A stretch of DNA of 10,787 nt from CAYVDH01 sp964450355 (GTDB lineage: Bacteria; Bacteroidota; Bacteroidia; NS11-12g; UBA955). The stretch covers positions 1 to 10,787 of the forward strand of contig CAYVDH010000123.1 of assembly GCA_964450355.1 (NCBI GenBank). The letters are read 5' to 3'. Under the pieces are notes generated by a model. The model did not search any database. It was not told where the DNA came from and worked only from the letters and a program-made list of their open reading frames with translations. The position numbers were made by a program, and so were the translations under genes. Positions 1 to 5,980 of the stretch are shown here, piece after piece; positions within the stretch are counted from its first letter, which is position 1; each line of letters opens with the position of its first letter.

Positions 1-831
1 ACTATTCACACATTAAAAAAGCTAAAATTTGACAAAAATTTAAATTTAGATTTAGAAAAAGACCCCATTAAAAAAGTAAATGAACAAGTATTAGAATGGG
101 CTAATGATCAAAAAAAGGAAATGGCTTTGCTTCATGCCAATGAAGAATACCGAAAAGAATTTTTAGGAAATATTTCACATGAACTTAAAACTCCTATTTT
201 CTCAATTCAAGGATATGTTGAAACCCTACTTGACGGTGCTATTAATGACAATGAAGTGAATATGCAATTTCTTCAAAAAATTGCAAACAATGCTGACAGA
301 TTAAACATCTTAGTTAAAGATTTACTTGACATTAGTAAATTAGAAAGCTCTAGTTCAAGCATCGAATACTCTGAATTTGATGTTTATGAATTAACAAAAG
401 AAATATTTGAAACCAATTTGTCTCATGCCTTAAATAGAAACATTAAATTAAACATCAAAGAAGGTTGTGATCATTCTTTTTATGTCATTGCAGATATAAA
501 CAAAATCACTCAGGTTCTTACTAATCTCATCATCAATGCTATTTATTATGGAAAAGAAAATGGCAATGTGTTAGTTTCATTTTACGACATGCACGACAAC
601 ACATTGATAGAAGTATCAGACGATGGCGAAGGTATAGAAGAAGAGCATCTACCACGTTTATTTGAACGTTTTTACCGAACAGACAAAAGCCGTGCAAGGC
701 ATAAAGGTGGAACAGGCCTTGGATTAGCAATTGTCAAACACATCATTGAAGCACATAATCAAACCATCAATGTGCGAAGCTCCATTGGAATTGGAACTAC
801 ATTTGGATTCACATTAAAAGCCAAAAAATAA
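1..831 (+). CDS. PhoR-like sensor histidine kinase, C-terminal part (5' end outside window)
   Basis: The frame is open from the first base to the TAA at 829-831, so this is the last 276 codons of a longer gene. The ATG at 121 is only an internal methionine. Seen, in fragment numbering: a charged linker helix (about 20-55); a HisKA dimerisation segment with the H-box SHELKTP and phospho-acceptor His60; an N-box around Asn179 (NLIINAIYYG); a G1 box DDGEG starting at Asp207; an F-box FERFYR; and a G2 box GGTGLGL (236-242). From family knowledge, this linker and EYRKEFLGNISHELKTPIF context is typical of Bacteroidetes PhoR-type membrane kinases, which autophosphorylate and pass phosphate to an OmpR/PhoB-type regulator. 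The membrane segments, sensor region and likely partner regulator would lie to the left, which is inference. The stop touches the convergent sua5 stop with no spacer. Kinase identity is firm; the signal sensed is unknown. Confidence 0.93.
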   Translation, partial: TIHTLKKLKFDKNLNLDLEKDPIKKVNEQVLEWANDQKKEMALLHANEEYRKEFLGNISHELKTPIFSIQGYVETLLDGAINDNEVNMQFLQKIANNADRLNILVKDLLDISKLESSSSSIEYSEFDVYELTKEIFETNLSHALNRNIKLNIKEGCDHSFYVIADINKITQVLTNLIINAIYYGKENGNVLVSFYDMHDNTLIEVSDDGEGIEEEHLPRLFERFYRTDKSRARHKGGTGLGLAIVKHIIEAHNQTINVRSSIGIGTTFGFTLKAKK

Positions 832-1782
832 TCATTTCTGAGAAGCTCTTTTTAATCTATCGTTGATTGCCTTCCCTAAGCCTATATCAGGTAAATATTG
901 GGTATATATAACTTGTAATTTTTTCTCATCTAACACCCTTAAATAGGAAAATAAATTTTTTGCAGCTTCATCTAAATCACCATGAATGCTTAAGTTTAAT
1001 TCAAATACAGATTTATTTGACCTAAATTGTTCACCAAAACTTAATACACCAACTTGAAGGTCTTGGATTTGTATTTGATTTAAATCATCAACTATTATCA
1101 ATTTTGAGTTAGGAGCATAATGCTTATCTAATTGACCTGGGGCTTGTGGATTGCTATTTTCTATGGTATTTAATTCCAATTCATACCCTAAGCACGCTTC
1201 TAATTCAGCCATGTTTAATCCTCCAAGCCTTAAAACCTTAGCTTTTTGAGAGGTGCAATCAATGATGGTACTTTCTATACCAACTTGACAATCGCCTCCA
1301 TCTAAAATATAATCTACTTGATTAGATAATTGTTTTTCTACATGACTAGCTTTGGTAGGACTGATATAGCCAAAAGGATTGGCACTTGGAGCTGCAAGTG
1401 GAAAATTCAATTGATTTAACAAACTTAAAGTCAAGCTGTGATTAGGAATTCTAATAGCTACTTTATTACTGCCAGCGGTGACGATATCAGGTATTAAATT
1501 ATTTTTCTCTAATAACAATGTCAAAGGTCCAGGCCAAAATTGGTTAGCTAATTTTTCTGCATTGTTAGTCCAATCAATGGTGTATTTTTTGGCATTTTCA
1601 ATGGAGTCAACATGAACAATTAATGGGTCGAAAAATGGTCTGTTTTTGGCTTTAAATATAGCTATTACAGCATCTTCATTTAAGGCATTTGCTGCAAGTC
1701 CATAAACAGTTTCTGTGGGAATTGATACTAATTTTCCAGCATTAAGTAATTCAATTGCAAGGGATAAATCCTTTCCAATCAT
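832..1782 (-). CDS. sua5: Threonylcarbamoyl-AMP synthase, Sua5 type (YrdC domain plus Sua5 domain)
   Basis: This cytoplasmic enzyme makes threonylcarbamoyl-AMP from threonine, bicarbonate and ATP, the first step of the t6A37 modification of ANN-decoding tRNAs. The protein has 316 residues, the length of two-domain Sua5 rather than short TsaC. The YrdC domain fills about 5-200. Visible motifs are IPTETVYGLAANA (21-33), K44/R48 in KAKNRP, FWPGPLTLLL (82-91), VAIRIP, LAAPSANPFG (129-138), SPTKAS (141-146), GIESTIID (168-175) and VLRLGG. The interdomain linker carries the PGQ...HYAP signature (215-224) that closes over the active site in Sua5. The C-terminal Sua5 domain (about 225-316) ends with GLGKAINDRLKRAS, the usual family ending. 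The ATG at 1782 overlaps the stop of the response regulator as TAATG, so translation is probably coupled and both share the promoter upstream of 3137. All expected motifs are present. Confidence 0.97.
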   Translation of the reverse strand: MIGKDLSLAIELLNAGKLVSIPTETVYGLAANALNEDAVIAIFKAKNRPFFDPLIVHVDSIENAKKYTIDWTNNAEKLANQFWPGPLTLLLEKNNLIPDIVTAGSNKVAIRIPNHSLTLSLLNQLNFPLAAPSANPFGYISPTKASHVEKQLSNQVDYILDGGDCQVGIESTIIDCTSQKAKVLRLGGLNMAELEACLGYELELNTIENSNPQAPGQLDKHYAPNSKLIIVDDLNQIQIQDLQVGVLSFGEQFRSNKSVFELNLSIHGDLDEAAKNLFSYLRVLDEKKLQVIYTQYLPDIGLGKAINDRLKRASQK

Positions 1783-3137
1783 TAAGCTCTTTTTAAATTG
1801 TATTTTTCTATTTTGTTGTACAAATGACTTCTTTGAATGTCAATTTCTATGGCAGTTTTAGCCACATTCCAACTGTTTTTTCTCAATTTCGATTCTAGAA
1901 AAATAGCTTCGGCATATTCCTTAAAATCTTGAAATTTATCAAACTTATCCAACATCACATTTTGAGATTTTGTGGAAGGTACAGAAGGATTGCTGTAGGC
2001 AATCACATCTTCAGGTAAAATTTTAGGCCCTGACAATATCAATAATCTTTCTACTACGTTTCTTAATTCTCTGATATTTCCAGACCAGTTTACATTTTTC
2101 AATTCATCCAAAGCTGCTGGCATAAATGTTTTTTTAATTCCATTTTCTTCACACAGTTCTTTTAAAAATTTTTCTGCTAAAATAGGAATATCGTCTTTTC
2201 TTTCATTCAAGGTTGGTACATGAATCATGATGACACTTAATCGGTGGTACAAATCCATCCTGAAATTGTTTTTTTCAATTTCTTCAGGTAAATTCTTATT
2301 GGTTGCTGCTAATATTCTAACATCTACATGAACGGATTTATCACCCCCTACTCTTTGCAAAATCCCTTCTTGAATCACTCTTAATACTTTGGCTTGAGCG
2401 CTTAAACTCATGTCACCAATTTCATCTAAAAACAAAGTTCCTCCATGAGCTTGCTCAAATTTGCCTATTCTTTGCTTTATTGCAGTTGTAAATGCGCCTT
2501 TTTCATGTCCAAACAGTTCACTTTCTATCAGCTCGCTAGGAATAGCAGCACAATTTACTTCAATCAGAGGAGCATTAGAACGGTTGCTTTTTTCATGTAT
2601 CCACCTAGCCACTAGTTCTTTTCCTGTACCATTTTCACCAGTAATTAGAACTCTAGCATCTGTTGGAGCCACTTTTTCAATGGTTTCTTTAATTTTTTCA
2701 ATGGATTGAGTCTCGCCTATGATGTCTCTGGTTTTAGTAACTTTTCTTTTTAATACTTTAGTTTCAACTACTAAATTGTTTTTTTCTACAGCATTTCTGA
2801 TGGTAATTAATAAACGGTTTAAATCTGGTGGCTTAGAAATGAAATCATAAGCCCCTTTTCTTACAGCTTCTACAGCTATTTCGATGGTACCATGGCCTGA
2901 AATTAAAATGAATGGAACATCTCCTGCTGTTTGAGATGCCTTTTCCATTACCTCTAAACCATCCATGTTAGGCATTTTGATGTCGCATAAAACAACATCG
3001 TATGCATTTTCAGCCAATAATTCCAAACCCTTTTTACCATTTTCAGCTAAATCAACATGATATTGTTCTGCTGTTAAAATGTTTTGAAGTGCATCCCTTA
3101 TTGGTTTTTCATCATCGATAACTAAAATTTTTGCCAT
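1782..3137 (-). CDS. Sigma-54-dependent response regulator, NtrC/NtrX family
   Basis: This cytoplasmic enhancer-binding protein would activate sigma-54 RNA polymerase when phosphorylated. Domains in order: a receiver (1-120) with acidic pair D8/D9, phospho-acceptor D52, S80 and K102; an AAA+ domain (about 138-375) with Walker A GENGTGKE (167-174), GAFTTA (214-219, where the canonical sigma-54 contact loop is GAFTGA), Walker B TLFLDE (234-239), arginine-finger region RMDLYHR (293-299) and sensor II GNIRELRN (353-360); and a Fis-type helix-turn-helix at the C terminus (about 421-450, NSWNVAKTA...RSHLYNKIEKY). The start chosen is the ATG at 3137, giving 451 residues and MAKILVIDDE, where receiver domains normally begin. 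An in-frame TTG at 3155 would add six residues but lies inside the promoter -7 box. The REC sequence is closest to NtrX-type regulators as I recall them. The likely kinase partner is the NtrY-like gene at the right edge (inference). It is followed by sua5 with a 1-nt overlap. Confidence 0.95.
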   Translation of the reverse strand: MAKILVIDDEKPIRDALQNILTAEQYHVDLAENGKKGLELLAENAYDVVLCDIKMPNMDGLEVMEKASQTAGDVPFILISGHGTIEIAVEAVRKGAYDFISKPPDLNRLLITIRNAVEKNNLVVETKVLKRKVTKTRDIIGETQSIEKIKETIEKVAPTDARVLITGENGTGKELVARWIHEKSNRSNAPLIEVNCAAIPSELIESELFGHEKGAFTTAIKQRIGKFEQAHGGTLFLDEIGDMSLSAQAKVLRVIQEGILQRVGGDKSVHVDVRILAATNKNLPEEIEKNNFRMDLYHRLSVIMIHVPTLNERKDDIPILAEKFLKELCEENGIKKTFMPAALDELKNVNWSGNIRELRNVVERLLILSGPKILPEDVIAYSNPSVPSTKSQNVMLDKFDKFQDFKEYAEAIFLESKLRKNSWNVAKTAIEIDIQRSHLYNKIEKYNLKRA

Positions 3138-3152
3138 GATATAATATGTATT

Positions 3153-3181
3153 CAAAAATATACATTAATATCACTTGTCAA
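3153..3181 (-). promoter_or_regulatory. Bacteroidetes-type promoter for the response regulator-sua5 pair
   Basis: Read on the minus strand, a TTG at 3181-3179 (within TTGACA) is followed by 18 bases and then TATTTTTG at 3160-3153. This matches the primary-sigma consensus TTG-N17-23-TAnnTTTG known from Flavobacteria and Bacteroides. The start of transcription would fall near 3145-3148, leaving a leader of only about 8-11 bases before the ATG at 3137. The -33 element sits in one arm of the 3173-3190 inverted repeat, so a protein bound there would compete with polymerase (inference). Confidence 0.7.
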
Positions 3182-3232
3182 TTCACAAGTTTTGTACATT
3201 AATTTGTACATTGACAATTTCAATTTGTCAAT
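3161..3232. repeat. Cluster of three inverted repeats and short direct repeats in an intergenic gap
   Basis: Three adjacent dyads are visible: 3173-3190 (ACTTGT, 6-nt spacer, ACAAGT), 3193-3210 (TGTACA, TTAATT, TGTACA) and 3210-3232 (ATTGACAA, 7-nt spacer, TTGTCAAT). The last spans the stop codon of the upstream exported-protein gene. Direct repeats overlap them: TTTGTACATT at 3191-3200 and 3203-3212, TACATTAAT at 3161-3169 and 3195-3203, and TTGTCAATT at 3175-3183 and 3225-3233. None of the dyads is followed by a T-run on the minus strand, so they do not look like an ordinary intrinsic terminator. Operators for a dimeric regulator are the more likely reading, but this is inference. Confidence 0.55.
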
Positions 3233-3726
3233 TGTTTAATTACTCTTTGAGTTTTGAGTTGATATTTTTCCATTTTGTATCTTTTATTGATAAAAAATGG
3301 TATTGAAGATGCATAAACAAATTCACTTATTATTAAATAACCAATACCATCATCGATAATATTTCCTGAATTATCTGAAAAAAAAGCACCCTTTATTGCC
3401 AATACAGTAGCTACTCCAGCTAATCCTAATCCTACAGCTCTTTTTTCAGTTTTTATTTTTCTGATATATACTACATTGCTCAAGTTGAGTTTTTCATTTG
3501 GGGTTTTTAAAAAGTAAAATTGTGAATCGTTTATAAATTTAACTTTCCCTTTATACACTTTCTCATTACTCATTTTAACTTTAATGGATGAACCACTTTC
3601 TATTGTTAAACTAATTTGTTGTTTGGATTTATTAAAAACAACAATATTGTATGAGGTGTCAGCTTTGTTCTGTGAAAACACCAACAAAGGGAAAAGAATG
3701 TAGATTGTTATAATTAAGTTTTTCAT
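3220..3726 (-). CDS. Small exported protein of unknown function, predicted membrane-associated
   Basis: The 168-residue product is not a family I recognise. It starts with a clear signal peptide (MKNLIITIYILFPLLVFSQN; cleavage probably near residue 18-19). A beta-rich segment follows at about 35-90 (SGSSIKVKMSNEKVYKGKV...), whose alternating 'charged G-x-V' pattern recalls small barrel folds such as SH3-like or LSm domains; this is a resemblance only. Two hydrophobic stretches come next, about 97-116 (AVGLGLAGVATVLAIKGAFF) and 127-147 (GIGYLIISEFVYASSIPFFI), then a basic tail. The pattern suggests an envelope protein with its N-terminal domain outside the cytoplasm. The ATG at 3726 overlaps the stop of the carbonic anhydrase gene (TAATG), so the two are probably translated together, though a shared role is not shown. 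The gene is intact with no sign of decay. Confidence 0.8.
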   Translation of the reverse strand: MKNLIITIYILFPLLVFSQNKADTSYNIVVFNKSKQQISLTIESGSSIKVKMSNEKVYKGKVKFINDSQFYFLKTPNEKLNLSNVVYIRKIKTEKRAVGLGLAGVATVLAIKGAFFSDNSGNIIDDGIGYLIISEFVYASSIPFFINKRYKMEKYQLKTQRVIKQLTN

Positions 3727-4355
3727 TATTCTTCTAATTTATATATTTCCATGATGTGTTCTAATATGGTTGGAAAATCTATTTTAAGATCTATTAATTT
3801 TCCTGTTTTAACATCAAATACCCAACCGTGTACTTGTAAGCCTCTTTCTCTATATGCTCTTTGAACAGCAGCAGTTTTTATCAAATTAACACATTGCTCT
3901 TGAACATTGAGTTCTATTAAACGGTTGTACTTGTCATCTTCATTTTGAATGGCATTCAGTTCTTCTTTGTGCAACCTATATACATCTCTTATATTTCTAA
4001 GCCATGGATTTAATATGCCCAAATCTTTAGCTTGCATGGCGGCTTTAACTCCACCGCAATAATAATGTCCGCAAATGACTACATGATTTACTTTAAGGTG
4101 TACAATGGCGTAATTCAATACTGACATGACATTCAAATCTACATTGTTCACTAAATTCGCTATGTTTCTATGTACAAATACTTCACCTGGTTCCACTCCC
4201 ATGATGTCTTCAGCAGTAACTCGGCTATCAGAACATCCAATGTATAAAAATTCAGGCGATTGCCCTTTTGATAATTGATTGAAGTAATCTTTGTTTATCA
4301 TGAGCTTTTCTTCAATCCACTTTTTATTGTTTTCAAATACTTTTTCAATATTCAT
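3726..4355 (-). CDS. can: Beta-class carbonic anhydrase
   Basis: This is a zinc enzyme of the cytoplasm that interconverts CO2 and bicarbonate, supplying bicarbonate for carboxylations. All active-site residues are visible: CSDSR at 41-45, giving zinc ligand Cys41 and the Asp43-Arg45 dyad, and CGHYYCGG at 95-102, giving His97 and Cys100. Other family signatures are GEVFVHRNIANLV (57-69), LNYAIVHL (80-87), WLRNIRDVY (118-126), NVQEQCVNL (150-158) and VHGWVFDVKTG (175-185). From the ATG at 4355 the protein has 209 residues, close to E. coli Can (220). An upstream in-frame ATG at 4421 would add 22 residues unlike the family, run through the promoter box and nearly touch the divergent gene, so it is rejected. 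No signal peptide is seen. The gene is probably transcribed together with the downstream exported protein. Confidence 0.96.
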   Translation of the reverse strand: MNIEKVFENNKKWIEEKLMINKDYFNQLSKGQSPEFLYIGCSDSRVTAEDIMGVEPGEVFVHRNIANLVNNVDLNVMSVLNYAIVHLKVNHVVICGHYYCGGVKAAMQAKDLGILNPWLRNIRDVYRLHKEELNAIQNEDDKYNRLIELNVQEQCVNLIKTAAVQRAYRERGLQVHGWVFDVKTGKLIDLKIDFPTILEHIMEIYKLEE

Positions 4356-4378
4356 TTTTTTTTGTCTTTTATTTGTAT

Positions 4379-4386
4379 CAAAATTA
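4379..4386 (-). promoter_or_regulatory. Candidate -7 box of the carbonic anhydrase promoter
   Basis: On the minus strand TAATTTTG fits the Bacteroidetes TAnnTTTG box. It lies 23 bases upstream of the chosen ATG at 4355 and is followed by a very A-rich leader ending AAAAGACAAAAAAA, usual for this phylum, where Shine-Dalgarno sites are weak. A TTG upstream is only 13 bases away, shorter than the normal spacing, so the -33 part is poor and confidence is limited. Confidence 0.45.
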
Positions 4387-4405
4387 ATTGAATTTTGTTC
4401 AATTA
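4385..4405. repeat. Inverted repeat in the divergent carbonic anhydrase/membrane protein gap
   Basis: A perfect dyad with 8-bp arms, TAATTGAA (4385-4392) and TTCAATTA (4398-4405), is separated by TTTTG. It abuts the candidate -7 box for carbonic anhydrase and sits in the only space (4356-4426) between two divergent genes. That position suits an operator acting on one or both promoters. In DNA this rich in A and T a chance dyad is possible. Confidence 0.4.
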
Positions 4406-4426
4406 TTGTACCAAAAAACATTAATA

Positions 4427-5974
4427 ATGAATTTATTAGTAAAAATAAATAAAAATCAAATTCAAAATGCAGTTTTGTTTATTTCTGTTTTTATGGTGTT
4501 AATTCTTTTTGCTTTCTTAGGTAAATATTTATTTTTTAGAGATTACAGCATCATTTGGGAAGGGGCATATCGTCTTAATCATGGACAATTACCCTACAGA
4601 GATTTTGGAATCCCTATGGGGCCAGCTGTTTTTATTTTACCTTCTATTTATCAATTCCTATTTGGATATTCTTTTAACGGTATTTTATATTGTGGCATAC
4701 TAGTTCAGTTTTTAAGCTTTGTAGCACTTTTTCAAATTTTAAAATCATTCAAATTTAATTTCTTTGAAACTTCTTGTTTTACAATCATTTTTTTAATTTC
4801 TTATTTATTGAACTTTAAATACTTATGGTACAATAGCTTTGCTTTGATGCTGTTGTTATTTACAGTTCATTTTTGTATTAAATCTTTTCACCATTCTGTT
4901 TATGGCATCCTTTCTGGTTTTTTTGTTTTTTTATGCCTCATTACCAAACAAGATTATGGATTTTTGTCAGCAATTTTTCTATTTTGTTTTTCCATTTATT
5001 TATTATTCAATAAAAAAATCAAATCCGTTTTATTCTCCTTTTTCACCTTATTAATATCCATTTCTACTTTTATTTTGTGGTTTAAACCTCATGAATTATT
5101 GTATTGGTTCAACCATGGTCAACCTTATTTTCAGAGCCGATTTCACCGATTAAAATTCAATTTAAAACATTTCAATTATTTTGGCAAAAATGAATTTGAG
5201 TTTCACCAACACACCATCGATGAAACCATCGTGTATTCAGTCATTATAACTGTCATTTTATCAGTTTACCTTTTCATTAATAAAAACAAAACACCTTTTA
5301 AAAGTATTTTCATTTGCTTGTTTTTTATTTTATCGGCTTATGTTACCTCTAGATTAAGTGGATTATCCTATTTTAGTACAGGTTATTATTGGGTTTTTAT
5401 CTCCATATTAGGTTACTTATACATTAGCAACATCAACCAGTACATTAAATGGATTAATTACTCTGCTTTATTCATTATGATTGTTTTTGTTTTCAATAAA
5501 GTTCCAACTAGGTATTTGAAAATCACAGAAAATAAAGCATTGTATTATGATTACACTCCAATTGAAAAAAAATCTATAAGGGCAGACCAAAAAGAATCTT
5601 CTAAAATATTTGGCAGAACTTACTTGTTATCAAATGTCCCAAATGACATTGACACACTAAAAAAAATTGTTCAACTTTATCATTGTAAATCCATGTTAAA
5701 CATGACGGAACTTACTCCACTTGTTGAAATACTTAACATGCCATTAACTACAAAATTACCTTTGTGGTTCGACCCTTCTACCTGTTTATTGGACAGAGAA
5801 AAATATAAATTGATAGAAGATTTTAAAAACCGTAAATATGACCTAATATTGATTCAAAATACTCACAATTATATCGATGAATACAAACAACACATGAGTG
5901 AACAATACAGATTAATTTATTATTTTAAGACTTCATCAGATGTTAACGATGCTTTCGTTTACATTAAAAAATAA
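4427..5974 (+). CDS. Multi-spanning membrane protein, probable GT-C-type glycosyltransferase
   Basis: This 515-residue inner-membrane protein has about nine to eleven hydrophobic spans, the first at about 14-35, followed by strongly hydrophobic blocks up to about 360 and then a soluble C-terminal region of about 155 residues. The first external loop reads FFRDYSIIWEGAYRL and GQLPYRDFGIPMGP (36-66). An acidic pair in this loop, followed by PYRDF and a GP turn, is the pattern of lipid-phosphate-sugar-dependent GT-C transferases of the PMT/ArnT/GT39 type. TKQDYG (173-178) resembles a cytoplasmic-loop motif seen in Bacteroidetes members of this group. Substrate and acceptor cannot be read; cell-surface glycan or protein glycosylation is the natural guess. 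The ATG at 4427 is chosen because it directly precedes the first basic/hydrophobic segment. An in-frame TTG at 4388 would start inside the inverted repeat. The stop lies 6 bases from the convergent barrel-protein stop. Confidence 0.72.
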   Translation: MNLLVKINKNQIQNAVLFISVFMVLILFAFLGKYLFFRDYSIIWEGAYRLNHGQLPYRDFGIPMGPAVFILPSIYQFLFGYSFNGILYCGILVQFLSFVALFQILKSFKFNFFETSCFTIIFLISYLLNFKYLWYNSFALMLLLFTVHFCIKSFHHSVYGILSGFFVFLCLITKQDYGFLSAIFLFCFSIYLLFNKKIKSVLFSFFTLLISISTFILWFKPHELLYWFNHGQPYFQSRFHRLKFNLKHFNYFGKNEFEFHQHTIDETIVYSVIITVILSVYLFINKNKTPFKSIFICLFFILSAYVTSRLSGLSYFSTGYYWVFISILGYLYISNINQYIKWINYSALFIMIVFVFNKVPTRYLKITENKALYYDYTPIEKKSIRADQKESSKIFGRTYLLSNVPNDIDTLKKIVQLYHCKSMLNMTELTPLVEILNMPLTTKLPLWFDPSTCLLDREKYKLIEDFKNRKYDLILIQNTHNYIDEYKQHMSEQYRLIYYFKTSSDVNDAFVYIKK

Positions 5975-5980
5975 TCTCAT

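Noticed and set aside
539..730. 63-codon minus-strand frame
   Set aside because: It is antisense to the ATPase domain of the PhoR-like kinase, where the sense-strand motifs are clear.
1376..1400. GGCAC...TGC on the + strand resembling a sigma-54 -24/-12 promoter
   Set aside because: The GG-to-GC spacing is 11 or 8 rather than 10 bases, and it lies antisense inside sua5 with no + strand gene downstream.
2461..2709. Open frame of 82 codons on the + strand
   Set aside because: It is antisense to the conserved AAA+ domain of the response regulator and has no recognisable content of its own.
3210..3232. Dyad at the end of the exported-protein gene as an intrinsic terminator
   Set aside because: The stem is AT-rich, spans the stop codon and is not followed by a T-run on the minus strand.
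4356..4421. N-terminal extension of carbonic anhydrase from an ATG at 4421
   Set aside because: The 22 extra residues do not resemble the family, and they cross the candidate -7 box and the inverted repeat.
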